Shown: positions 1 to 7,964, counted from the stretch's first letter. The stretch is DNA of 8,265 bases from Gammaproteobacteria bacterium (GCA_030426065.1 JAUHZH010000076.1:1-8265), one strand, 5' to 3'. Made by a program: numbers and translations. The notes: generated by a model from the letters alone, not told the origin.

Positions 1-1580
1 ATGACCAGCCAATCCAAATAGCTGGCAAAATATCAACCCAAGACCGTATGGGACTGGCGATGGATTTGAACATGTCAGGTCCCATCGAGGTGGCCACTTT
101 GATGCAGAGCCAGGGTGTGGATCTACCCATTGAAGGGGTTTCTGAATGGAATTTGGGCATTAAAAACCACGATGACCGATTGCAGATGACCATGACTTCA
201 GACTTGGTGGGCACGGCCATTGGCTTGCCGGCGCCATTGAACAAGGCCCCATCTACAGCACAACCCTTTGAATTGACGTGCCAAATTCCGTGCCAAGACA
301 CCTTGCTCACCTTGGTTTATGGTGAAGATTTACAAGCCAAGATCAAACTGGAAGCGGGCGGGTGGCAGCTGGATCAATTGCACTTTGGTCGCCTCATTTC
401 AGAAGATGACACGCTGCCGGTGGGTGGTCGCATCAAGCAGTTGGACATAGACAACTGGTTGAAATGGGTTAAAAGTGGTTCTGAAGCACCCGAGGCCGGT
501 GCGGTGTGGCAACTGCCTCAAGAAACCGTTACTTTACAGGTGGATGACTTGCTGTTTTTGGCCAGGCACTTCAGTGATGTTGCGATCACGGTGACACGAC
601 ATGATGACGGGTACCGTGTGTCAATAGAGAACGTGGACATGAAAGGTGTGTTGGTCATTGCCGATGATTTGGCAACCCAAGGAGTGGTGGCAGATTTTGA
701 ATATCTGCATTGGAAAGAAGCTGCCGTGGCTGATTTGAGTGAATCCACTCAAGACGTGGAAAAAATGCCTGACCTGCATATTTTTGCCCAAACATTCAGT
801 TATTTGGGCGTGCCTTTGGGGCAGCTGCGTTTGGAAATGAGGAACGTGATTGATGGCATAAAAATTGACCAAATGTCTTTGTTGTCTGATGTCAGTAACA
901 TCCAGATATCAGGGCGATGGGACGCACCCGAAGCAGGGGACGAAGGGTTGGGTCATTCGGATTTTGACATCGTCATGACTTCTGAGAAAATGGCAGACTT
1001 TTTGCGGTCGATGTCATTTGATGCGCCCATCAGCAACACCCAAACATTGGTTAAATTGGATGCCCAATGGCCAGGCACACCGAGCATGTTTGATTTGAAA
1101 ACCATCAAAGGCACTTTAGATTTGAGCATGGGTGAAGGTGAGGTGTTGGATACCAAACCAGGTTTTGGTCGTGTGGTTGGGTTGCTCAGTTTGACTAACC
1201 TGCCGCGTCGCTTGTTGCTCGATTTCAAGGACGTGGTTGCAGACGGATTACATTTCAAAAGCATGGAAGGGCATTTCACTTTGGCTGATGGATTGGCCAC
1301 CACAGAAGATTTCATGATCAAAGCGGCGGCTGTAAAAGTCAAAGTCAGGGGCGCCACCAATTTCGCAGAACAAAGTTATGATCAAATCATCATGGTCGAA
1401 CCCCAAGTGGGTAAGACATTGCCCACCATTGGTGCCATAGCCGGGGGTGCGGTGGGTGCAGCGGCTGGGTTTTTTATCCAAGGCATTTTCAATAAGCAAT
1501 TGAAAAACTCCAATCGCATAACATATCAAGTGAAAGGCACGTGGGAACAACCAGAGGTAACAGTCATTGAAGATGAATAA
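1..1580 (+). CDS. yhdP: YhdP family AsmA-like phospholipid transport protein (3' part, 5' end outside window)
   Basis: The reading frame is open from the left edge (first full codon at 3) to a TAA at 1578-1580, so this is the last ~525 residues of a larger protein. E. coli YhdP is roughly 1,270 residues, so well over half lies upstream. The ATG at 48 is internal, not a start. What is visible is typical of the AsmA/YhdP family: long stretches of alternating hydrophobic and polar residues suited to beta strands, then a Gly/Ala-rich hydrophobic segment (about nt 1420-1500) and a short tail with a GTWEQPEV-like strand, which resembles the family's C-terminus. Known family role: YhdP is anchored in the inner membrane and spans the periplasm as a groove that moves phospholipid towards the outer membrane, redundantly with TamB and YdbH. 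Its position directly before tldD (with one inserted gene) matches E. coli synteny and supports the call. The next gene starts before its stop codon. Confidence 0.87.
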   Translation, partial: DQPIQIAGKISTQDRMGLAMDLNMSGPIEVATLMQSQGVDLPIEGVSEWNLGIKNHDDRLQMTMTSDLVGTAIGLPAPLNKAPSTAQPFELTCQIPCQDTLLTLVYGEDLQAKIKLEAGGWQLDQLHFGRLISEDDTLPVGGRIKQLDIDNWLKWVKSGSEAPEAGAVWQLPQETVTLQVDDLLFLARHFSDVAITVTRHDDGYRVSIENVDMKGVLVIADDLATQGVVADFEYLHWKEAAVADLSESTQDVEKMPDLHIFAQTFSYLGVPLGQLRLEMRNVIDGIKIDQMSLLSDVSNIQISGRWDAPEAGDEGLGHSDFDIVMTSEKMADFLRSMSFDAPISNTQTLVKLDAQWPGTPSMFDLKTIKGTLDLSMGEGEVLDTKPGFGRVVGLLSLTNLPRRLLLDFKDVVADGLHFKSMEGHFTLADGLATTEDFMIKAAAVKVKVRGATNFAEQSYDQIIMVEPQVGKTLPTIGAIAGGAVGAAAGFFIQGIFNKQLKNSNRITYQVKGTWEQPEVTVIEDE

Positions 1581-2409
1581 AAAAACATGGGCACATGCCA
1601 CTTATTTTCTGGCCAGTATTTTGTTCTGTGCTTATCTGGCTTACCAAGCCTGGGGGCATTCTGTTGCTTATGAGCACCAAATTTCTGAATTGTCACAAAA
1701 ACTGAATGCCAGCAGCAATGCCAAATCCACAGGTAAGAAATTTTTAGAAGCCATCACTTTCAGTTTGTATGAAGGGTACACTGAAGACATGGATGCATTG
1801 GAAGCGCAGAAAACGGCGGCGGAACTGACGCTGAAACAAGCTGACAAGCACACCAAACTGTTTGTCGCGACGCTGGTGTTGATGCTGTTGTTGCATGTAT
1901 TCTTGCGTTCTGTTTGGTCACTTTGGGCTTTGCTTTTTGTCATCACCATCGGTCTGGTGACGGGCTGGTTTGCGCCGATATTGGCGATTGTGGCTTATCA
2001 AGATGTCCCAGTATTGGGGCAAACGGTGTTCCAATTCGAATCCAAAAGCATCGCATCTGCTTTGTTGAAACTGTATGATGGTGGCCAATTGATGATCGCA
2101 CTGGTGATTTTTTTATTCACCATGGTCGTTCCTGTGCTGAAAACCATCCTCAAAGGTGTGTTGTTGAGCAGCAGCAACCTGCATTTTTCTCAAAAAACCA
2201 CACGAATACTCAGAGCCATTGGCAAATGGTCGATGTTGGATGTTTTCGTGATCGCCATTTTGGTGACTTATTTCTCAACTAAATCTGGCGGCGCCACCGA
2301 TGCAACACTTCAAATTGGTGTCTATTTTTTCACCGCTTATGTCGTGGCATCCATGGTGCTGACCACTTTAATCAACGGACACACAAATGACAAACACAGC
2401 AGTCAGTGA
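1573..2409 (+). CDS. PqiA/LetA-like single-domain inner-membrane protein
   Basis: Predicted 278-residue integral membrane protein. Residues 8-27 form a first membrane segment. Residues 28-94 are a hydrophilic, probably helical loop (likely periplasmic because the N-terminus is Lys-rich). Further segments lie near 95-112, 117-140, 170-194, 220-236 and 246-266. Residues ~130-236 match the PqiA domain: a short 'PV' loop, a YDGGQ stretch before a long helix ending VVPVLK, then the hallmark GKWSMLDVFV (217-226). PqiA and LetA (YebS) are inner-membrane partners of MCE lipid-transport proteins. They carry two such domains with Cys zinc ribbons; this protein has one domain and a single Cys (19), so no zinc ribbon. 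I chose the ATG at 1573, which overlaps the yhdP stop by 8 nt. A TTG at 1567 is a real alternative, because AGAGGT at 1553-1558 sits at ideal spacing from it. A role in lipid transport with YhdP is inferred from family and coupling. Confidence 0.8.
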   Translation: MNKKTWAHATYFLASILFCAYLAYQAWGHSVAYEHQISELSQKLNASSNAKSTGKKFLEAITFSLYEGYTEDMDALEAQKTAAELTLKQADKHTKLFVATLVLMLLLHVFLRSVWSLWALLFVITIGLVTGWFAPILAIVAYQDVPVLGQTVFQFESKSIASALLKLYDGGQLMIALVIFLFTMVVPVLKTILKGVLLSSSNLHFSQKTTRILRAIGKWSMLDVFVIAILVTYFSTKSGGATDATLQIGVYFFTAYVVASMVLTTLINGHTNDKHSSQ

Positions 2410-3826
2410 CTACTTTTTGGATGCCAATGGCTTGGCAGTGAATGATTTGGAACAGTTGTTGGCTGCTGCCATGCAGACCGGTGGCGATTTTGCTGATTTA
2501 TACTTTCAGTCCAGTCGACTGGAGTCATGGGTGCTTGAGAATCAACAAGTCAAATCAGGCAGTCACAGCATCGACCGGGGCGTTGGGGTGCGCGTCAATG
2601 AAGGGGAAAAAACAGGTTTTGCCTACACCGATGCGTTGAACATGAAATCAATGAGCGAAGCGGTGGACACGGCGCGAAGCATCGCCCGCAGCCAAGCGGA
2701 CGTCGCTTCTGTTGATTTGCGATTCAACCCTCACCGTGGTTTGTATACGCCCAGTGATGTACTGACAGGAACAGACAACCAAGCCATCATTGATTTGTTG
2801 AATGAAATGGACGCCAAAGCCAGGGCTTTGGATGAACGCGTCAAAAAGGTGGTGTGTTCTTTGGTGACATCGCAAGAACAGGTCTTGGTGGCAGCCAGTG
2901 ATGGCACACTGGCCACAGACATCAGGCCAATGGTTAAATTGAGCCTTCAGGTGATTGCAGCAGACGCCAGTGGTCGCATGGAAATGGGCTTTGCCGGTGG
3001 CGGTGGTCGCATCCTGTTGTCGCAAATATTCGAAGACGGTTCTGCCGACACCTACGTGAAACAGGCCGTTGAATCAGCCTTGATCAACTTGGAAGCTGTT
3101 GATGCACCAGCGGGAGAAATGCCAGTGGTTTTGGCTTCTGGTTGGCCGGGTGTTTTGTTGCATGAAGCGGTGGGACATGGACTGGAAGGTGATTTCAATC
3201 GCAAAGGTTCATCGGCCTTTTCTGGTAGGGTGGGTGAGCAAGTGGCTTCATCGGCTTGTACCGTGGTCGATTCAGGCATCTTGCCCAACCGCCGTGGGTC
3301 ACTGAGTATCGATGATGAAGGCACAACGACTCAGGAAAATGTTTTGATAGAAAACGGCATTTTGAAAGGCTACATGCAAGACAAACTCAATGCCCGTTTG
3401 ATGGGTGTTGACCCCACTGGTAACGGCCGACGCGAATCTTTTGCCCATTTGCCTATGCCCAGGATGACCAACACCTACATGTTGGCGGGCGAATATGACC
3501 CTTCAGAGATCATCGCTTCTGTGGACAAAGGTTTGTATGCAGTGAATTTTTCAGGAGGACAGGTTGACATCACCAATGGCAAATTCGTGTTTTCAGCATC
3601 AGAAGCTTATTTGATCGAAAATGGTCAAATCACACGACCTGTTAAAGGTGCCACCTTGATAGGAGATGGTCCTGCTGCTATGCAGAAAGTCAGCATGGTG
3701 GGGAACGATTTGGGCTTTGACCAAGGCATGGGTGTTTGCGGTAAAGATGGCCAAAGTGTTCCTGTGGGTATCGGTCAACCCAGTTTGAAAATTGATCGAC
3801 TCACTGTGGGTGGAACCCAGGTGTAA
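2387..3826 (+). CDS. tldD: Metalloprotease subunit TldD
   Basis: 479 residues, against 481 in E. coli TldD, and alignable from the first residues (for example FADLYFQSS and ESWVLE near the N-terminus, then the GVGVR and EKTGFAYTD segments). The zinc site is intact: HEAVGH with H259, E260 and H263, plus C451 near the C-terminus, equivalent to H262/H266/C454 in E. coli. TldD pairs with TldE/PmbA as a cytoplasmic heterodimer that admits unfolded peptides to an internal zinc site. It matures microcin B17 and helps degrade the antitoxin CcdA. The partner gene is not in this window. The ATG at 2387 overlaps the end of the PqiA-like gene by 23 nt, so translation is probably coupled. Upstream there is only a weak purine-rich match (ACGGAC). 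The stop at 3824-3826 is 7 nt from the stop of the convergent cyclase gene. Confidence 0.96.
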   Translation: MTNTAVSDYFLDANGLAVNDLEQLLAAAMQTGGDFADLYFQSSRLESWVLENQQVKSGSHSIDRGVGVRVNEGEKTGFAYTDALNMKSMSEAVDTARSIARSQADVASVDLRFNPHRGLYTPSDVLTGTDNQAIIDLLNEMDAKARALDERVKKVVCSLVTSQEQVLVAASDGTLATDIRPMVKLSLQVIAADASGRMEMGFAGGGGRILLSQIFEDGSADTYVKQAVESALINLEAVDAPAGEMPVVLASGWPGVLLHEAVGHGLEGDFNRKGSSAFSGRVGEQVASSACTVVDSGILPNRRGSLSIDDEGTTTQENVLIENGILKGYMQDKLNARLMGVDPTGNGRRESFAHLPMPRMTNTYMLAGEYDPSEIIASVDKGLYAVNFSGGQVDITNGKFVFSASEAYLIENGQITRPVKGATLIGDGPAAMQKVSMVGNDLGFDQGMGVCGKDGQSVPVGIGQPSLKIDRLTVGGTQV

Positions 3827-3833
3827 CAGTGCT

Positions 3834-5360
3834 TCAAGCTTTGTCTGCCCAGTGGTGGTAAGCAATCACTTTGTTGTGTTTTTTTGACAAGTAGCAAGCG
3901 GCATCTGCTTGCTTGATCAGTTCGTCTTTGTCTGGGCATTGGTGGGTTGATTGGCTGATGCCGATGCTGATTGTGATGTCAAATTGGTGCTGTTCAAATA
4001 CAAAAGGTTGGTCACTGACACAAGCCACGATGTCATTGGCCACGTTGATGACGGCGTCGATGTTGTCAGATTTGATGAATGCTGCAAATTCGTCGCCACC
4101 AATCCTTGAAAAGTAATTGAGCCCATATATGCCACTGATGCGCTGGCACACCGATTTGAGGACATGGTCGCCTGCATGATGGCCCGCCACATCGTTGACC
4201 CGTTTGAACTGGTTCAGGTCCATAAACATCACATGCCCCTGGGTCTTGTCAACGCAGGAGATGGTTAAAATGTTTTCAAATGCCATCTTGTTCAATAAAT
4301 CGGTCAAAAAATCGTGGTTTGCTTTTTTCTCCAACTCTTGTTTTAAACGGGTGTCTTCGGTGATGTCGTCGATGGCGGCCACACAATAGAGTGGGGTGCC
4401 CAAGTAGTTGTGGATGGTGGTGGTGTTGGCTTTGTAGTACTTACCAGGGTTGCTGCCGTCAACAAACACAAATTCAAACACGCGGTTCCTGTTGAGGTCA
4501 GCCCGTTGCTGTGTCGATTCATTTTTTGGTTTTTTGATCAGCTCAAAGAAATTGTAAGCGGACAAAGCGGATACTTTGGTGTTGACCATATCAGCAAAGC
4601 GTTGGTTGCCTTCAATGATCCGTCCATCCATGGCATATTGGACATAGGCCAAACGACTTTTGTTGAAAGTGGCATCATACAACTCTTCTTTTTCGGTCAG
4701 TTGATTCAATGTTCGTCTGATCACCAAAAACAAGCCAATGGCAACAAAAAAGTACATCAGACCAGTGATGGTGTTCAAGATGATGTTGGTGTAATTAGCC
4801 AAGATGATGAAATCTTTTTCAAATGCTGTTTCGGCTTCTATCATTTTGCCTTGAGTGTAGTTGATCTGCCGCAACAGGTAGTTCTTTTCGTTGGGGTCTT
4901 GGGTCACAAAATACTCTTTGATGTAACTGTCGAGTTCATACACCATGACGTTGGCTTGATCCCAGATACCCATGGCATGTTGGAACGTGCCCAGCCAAGA
5001 AAAATGGCGGTATATGAAAATGATTTCATTGATATTTTCAGGGTGACAACCGGCTTCGATCAGGTTTTTTTGGGCTGATGCAAAGGCGTCGTTGTCTAAA
5101 TCCTTCTTGGCCTCGATGATCCGTGTGTTGGTGTGAATTCTTTGGTGGTACTTGCTGACCGAGGACTCATCACCGGTGTGCATGTAATGCTGGAAATGCA
5201 ACATGGCGTCTCGATGGGCTTTGGCCCATGTGCCTTCTTCGTTGATGAAAGCACGCATGGCCGATTGCGTTTTGGACACTTGAAAGCTGACGAGCACAGC
5301 GGCACCGACCAACAGGACACTGGCCGCAAGAAAAATCAAAAGCCCCTTGTGCTTGGTCAT
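3834..5360 (-). CDS. Membrane-anchored PAS-GGDEF diguanylate cyclase
   Basis: 508 residues. Order: membrane helix 7-26, extracytoplasmic sensor region ~27-188, second membrane helix ~190-214, PAS-like domain ~222-335, short coiled linker ~336-348, GGDEF domain ~349-505. The cyclase core looks competent: HDFLTDLLN (349-357), DLNQFKRVND with metal ligand D381, GHHAGD (393-398), an exact GGDEF at 421-425, and ISIGIS (464-469). It should make c-di-GMP from 2 GTP. The RxxD inhibitory site is missing: YGLN occupies 412-415 where RxxD would sit, so feedback inhibition at that site is unlikely. The sensor has EEGTWAKAHRDA at 41-52 and a later HPENI and RHF pattern, which I recall from the N-termini of other gammaproteobacterial GGDEF proteins, ligand unknown. 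No Shine-Dalgarno is visible; an A8 run directly precedes the ATG. It lies 70 bp downstream of uvrC on the same strand and converges on tldD. Confidence 0.93.
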   Translation of the reverse strand: MTKHKGLLIFLAASVLLVGAAVLVSFQVSKTQSAMRAFINEEGTWAKAHRDAMLHFQHYMHTGDESSVSKYHQRIHTNTRIIEAKKDLDNDAFASAQKNLIEAGCHPENINEIIFIYRHFSWLGTFQHAMGIWDQANVMVYELDSYIKEYFVTQDPNEKNYLLRQINYTQGKMIEAETAFEKDFIILANYTNIILNTITGLMYFFVAIGLFLVIRRTLNQLTEKEELYDATFNKSRLAYVQYAMDGRIIEGNQRFADMVNTKVSALSAYNFFELIKKPKNESTQQRADLNRNRVFEFVFVDGSNPGKYYKANTTTIHNYLGTPLYCVAAIDDITEDTRLKQELEKKANHDFLTDLLNKMAFENILTISCVDKTQGHVMFMDLNQFKRVNDVAGHHAGDHVLKSVCQRISGIYGLNYFSRIGGDEFAAFIKSDNIDAVINVANDIVACVSDQPFVFEQHQFDITISIGISQSTHQCPDKDELIKQADAACYLSKKHNKVIAYHHWADKA

Positions 5361-5430
5361 TTTTTTTTGCGATTGGATTCAATATTATTTTGACAGTTTT
5401 GTCTGGAAAAGACAATCAGTATCGTCAATA
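5361..5430 (-). promoter_or_regulatory. uvrC-cyclase intergenic spacer, possible weak promoter
   Basis: This 70-bp AT-rich spacer is the only gap within the minus-strand cluster. Read on the minus strand it has a TTGTCT box (5415-5410), then 17 bp, then CAAAAT (5392-5387), a moderate sigma70-like pair that could give the cyclase its own transcript. The same segment contains a short inverted repeat TTGTC/GACAA (5399-5403 and 5411-5415) around a 7-nt loop. No U-tract follows that repeat, so it does not look like an intrinsic terminator for uvrC. Both readings are weak, and read-through from uvrC is equally plausible. Confidence 0.25.
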
Positions 5431-7251
5431 TCAAGATTTGGGGTGCAAATAGGTAAATAATGCATGTGACATTTTTTCGCTGATCCCTTCAACTTGTCTG
5501 ATGTCTTCTTGACTGGCTTTCTTTAACCCTTGTAGTCCGCCGAAGTGTTTGAGCAATGCATCACGGCGTTTGGCTCCTATGCCTGGGATGTTTTCTAAGG
5601 TGGATGTTTTTCTCGACTTTTTGAAGGCCTTTCTTTGGGACTTGATGGCGTGGTTGTGGGCTTCATCTCGGATGTTTTGCACCATCAGAGACAACAGGCC
5701 ATGCGATTCCGGTTTGATGTAACGGTTTTCATCAGGCAGGAACAACCTTTCTTCACCTGCGGTGCGGTGGGCGTCTTTGGTGACACCAATCACTGTGATG
5801 GCATCGACCTGCATTTCTTGAAGTAACTGGGTGCATTGATTGACTTGCCCTTTTCCGCCATCAATCAAAAACACATCAGGCCATTTCAAGTCGTGCTTCT
5901 CAATGGAGGCCAATCGTTTGCTGATGACTTGTCGCATGGCAGCATAGTCATCACCTGCGGTGATGTTTTCTATGATGTATTGTCGAAATGCAGAACGGTC
6001 AGCGCCGTCTTCTGTAAAAACCACACATGATGCGCGGGTGTGTTCGCCCATATGGTGGCTGATGTCAAAACATTCAACTCGATCAGGTCGCTTGGCCAAA
6101 CCCAGTTCCTCGGTCCACAGGGCCCATTTGTTCTGCCAAGTGGCGTAACGACTGGCTTTGGTGTTCAATGCATTTCTGTTGTTTTCTGCAGCCAAGTTGA
6201 GCAGCTTTCGCTTGTCGCCACGCGGTTGACTGACCAGCGTTATTTTTTGACCTTTCAGGTCACTCAAGGCCGCCAAAAGGTCCTCTTGATCGCTGGGCTT
6301 TATGTTGCAAACCAGTTGCCCTGAAAGGGCATGTTGGTCACCATAAAACCCCAGAAAAGCCGACAGAAAATCGGCCATTGACGTGCCTTTGGGTGTTTTG
6401 GGTGTGTGGTTACGGAATCCCAGAAGCTGGCCGTTTCTGACGGTTCCTACAGTGGCCATGTAAAGGCCGGCTTGTTGTCCAACATAGACTATTTCGGCAT
6501 TCAGTTGATGATCTGATTCTACATATTGTTGAGACTGAATCAGTCGAATGGCCTTGATTTGATCCCTGATTTCAGCGGCTTGTTCAAACGCCATGTCTTC
6601 GGCGGCTTGCTCCATTTGTTTGATCAAAGATGCCACCACTTGACCTGATTGTCCATTGATGAAATCAAAGGTGAATTGGAGCTGTTGTTGGTAGTCTTTT
6701 TCACTTACCAATCCAACGCAGGGTGCGGTGCAGCGGTTGATTTGATGCTGTAAACAGGGCCTGGATCGGTTGGCAAAGGTGCTGTTGTTGCATTGCCTGA
6801 CTTTGAATACCTTTTGTAAGAAATGCAGTGTTTGCCGGACCGAAGCGGCGGAAGGGAAGGGGCCAAAGTACCGCCCTTTCTTGCTTTTTTGACCTCGCCT
6901 GAATTCAATTCGGGGGTAAGTGTCTTCACCCACTGATGCATAGATATAAGGGTAAGATTTGCCGTCTTTGAGCAGCACATTGTAACGAGGATTGTGCTTT
7001 TTGATGAGCTGGTTTTCCAAAATCAGTGCTTCTGATTCAGAGTGGGTCAAATGGTACCGCATGGCGGCCACGGCATTGACCAGTTTCATCGTTTTGGTGT
7101 CTTTGGCTTGTCCCGAAAAGTAGTTGGCGACCCTTTTTTTCAGCGAGCGGGCTTTGCCAACATAAATGATGACACCGGCCTCATCAAGCATTTGATAAAC
7201 CCCTGGTGCTTGTGGCAGGTCTTTGATGTACGCCTTGGCGTCAAATGTCAT
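5431..7251 (-). CDS. uvrC: UvrABC excinuclease subunit C
   Basis: 606 residues (E. coli 610), complete. UvrC is recruited by UvrB to damaged DNA and makes both the 3' and 5' incisions in nucleotide excision repair. N-terminal GIY-YIG nuclease, ~14-95: GVY at 17-19, IYVGKA at 29-34 and catalytic-type E74, for the 3' cut. Four cysteines at 154, 166, 174 and 178 match the residues reported to bind a 4Fe-4S cluster in E. coli UvrC. UVR/UvrB-binding helices lie at ~203-238. The C-terminal RNase H-like nuclease, for the 5' cut, has D396 in ECFDISHH, D434/D435 in GDDYAAM, D464 in IDGGKGQ and H534. Tandem helix-hairpin-helix motifs at ~552-606 bind DNA. The ATG overlaps the kdkA stop by 4 nt (ATGA), which implies coupled translation. 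The family's frequent neighbours in gammaproteobacteria (gacA/uvrY, pgsA) are absent here. Confidence 0.97.
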   Translation of the reverse strand: MTFDAKAYIKDLPQAPGVYQMLDEAGVIIYVGKARSLKKRVANYFSGQAKDTKTMKLVNAVAAMRYHLTHSESEALILENQLIKKHNPRYNVLLKDGKSYPYIYASVGEDTYPRIEFRRGQKSKKGRYFGPFPSAASVRQTLHFLQKVFKVRQCNNSTFANRSRPCLQHQINRCTAPCVGLVSEKDYQQQLQFTFDFINGQSGQVVASLIKQMEQAAEDMAFEQAAEIRDQIKAIRLIQSQQYVESDHQLNAEIVYVGQQAGLYMATVGTVRNGQLLGFRNHTPKTPKGTSMADFLSAFLGFYGDQHALSGQLVCNIKPSDQEDLLAALSDLKGQKITLVSQPRGDKRKLLNLAAENNRNALNTKASRYATWQNKWALWTEELGLAKRPDRVECFDISHHMGEHTRASCVVFTEDGADRSAFRQYIIENITAGDDYAAMRQVISKRLASIEKHDLKWPDVFLIDGGKGQVNQCTQLLQEMQVDAITVIGVTKDAHRTAGEERLFLPDENRYIKPESHGLLSLMVQNIRDEAHNHAIKSQRKAFKKSRKTSTLENIPGIGAKRRDALLKHFGGLQGLKKASQEDIRQVEGISEKMSHALFTYLHPKS

Positions 7252-7964
7252 GACCGTTCACTGGACCAGGCATCCAATAATTGTTGCCAAGGCTGGCTCA
7301 GTTGATCCTGGCAAGATTGACCCGTTATTTTTTCAACAGACCGTCGCAAGCGTTCAATGTTTTGCTTTTGCCAGTTGATGTTGGGTGACTTGATGCTGCA
7401 TTTATCAAAATCAATCAATGTGACTTCTTCGCCATTCAACAGGATGTTGTGTGCGTTCAAATCTGAATGATAGACACCGTTCCGGTGAAAACGGGCTATG
7501 GTGGATCCGATGTCCGCCCAAGTTGAAGATTCAGTGGTGCCATCGGCCAAAGACTGTGCCCAAGTTTGTTCGTGTGGTACATGGGTCATGATCAAGTCAT
7601 TTCGATAGTAAAGCCCTTTCTTGATCACACGGGCAGCCACCGGTCTAGGGGCTGGCAGGGACAAAGAGGCCAGTTTGTTCAATAAATGGAACTCGGCAAA
7701 CGCACGGCATTGGTTGAGGCCAGTCCAGAGGTAACTGTCTTGGCTGACTTTGGCATAAAGGCCTCCCCGAAAGTAGTGACGCAACACCCACTTTCCCCAT
7801 TCACTTTTGATGACCCAAGCCGAACCTCGGCCAGAGTTGGCGCCCAATAACCTGCCTTGATTGAGCCAATGTGTTTGATCGAACCAAGCCGTTTCAATGT
7901 CTTCAGTTAACTGCTCATCACACAAAAGCCATTGACCATTTTTTTTGAATGGTTTCAAGTTCAC
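7248..7964 (-). CDS. kdkA: 3-deoxy-D-manno-octulosonic acid (Kdo) kinase
   Basis: 238 residues, close to known KdkA proteins (about 240). KdkA uses ATP to phosphorylate the Kdo attached to lipid A, at the cytoplasmic face of the inner membrane, during LPS inner-core assembly. It has a compact bacterial kinase fold of the WaaP/KdkA kind: Gly/Ser-rich loop GANSGRGS at 41-48, followed by AWVIK (49-53) with a probable ATP-binding lysine; catalytic loop YHSDLNAHN at 165-173 with base D168 and N173; and metal-binding DFD at 185-187. RHYFRGG (62-68) is also typical of the family. The start is a GTG at 7964, because an in-frame TAA lies only five codons upstream and no in-frame ATG occurs before residue 126; a TTG at 7958 is the only close alternative. 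No clear Shine-Dalgarno is present. It is first in a kdkA-uvrC pair with a 4-nt overlap and divergent from a GT9 gene of the same pathway. Confidence 0.93.
   Translation of the reverse strand: MNLKPFKKNGQWLLCDEQLTEDIETAWFDQTHWLNQGRLLGANSGRGSAWVIKSEWGKWVLRHYFRGGLYAKVSQDSYLWTGLNQCRAFAEFHLLNKLASLSLPAPRPVAARVIKKGLYYRNDLIMTHVPHEQTWAQSLADGTTESSTWADIGSTIARFHRNGVYHSDLNAHNILLNGEEVTLIDFDKCSIKSPNINWQKQNIERLRRSVEKITGQSCQDQLSQPWQQLLDAWSSERS

Noticed and set aside
48..50. ATG 48 as the start of the first gene
   Set aside because: The same frame is open to the left edge without a stop, and the protein begins mid-domain relative to YhdP, so the true start is upstream of the window.
2648..3025. 125-codon frame on the - strand (and a 135-codon one at 953-1360)
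   Set aside because: Both are antisense to well-supported genes (tldD, yhdP), are Cys/His- or Ser-rich in the manner of shadow frames, and have no ribosome binding site.
4410..5078. 222-codon open frame on the + strand
   Set aside because: It lies wholly antisense to the cyclase gene, whose PAS, GGDEF and membrane features are clear. The translation has no recognisable domain.
5361..5368. A8 run (minus strand) just before the cyclase ATG as a phase-variation tract
   Set aside because: Eight bases outside the coding region is short, and no frame would be changed by slippage. It is more likely just an AT-rich leader.
5399..5415. TTGTC/GACAA hairpin as a terminator after uvrC
   Set aside because: The stem is only 5 bp, AT-rich, and lacks a following U-tract in either direction.
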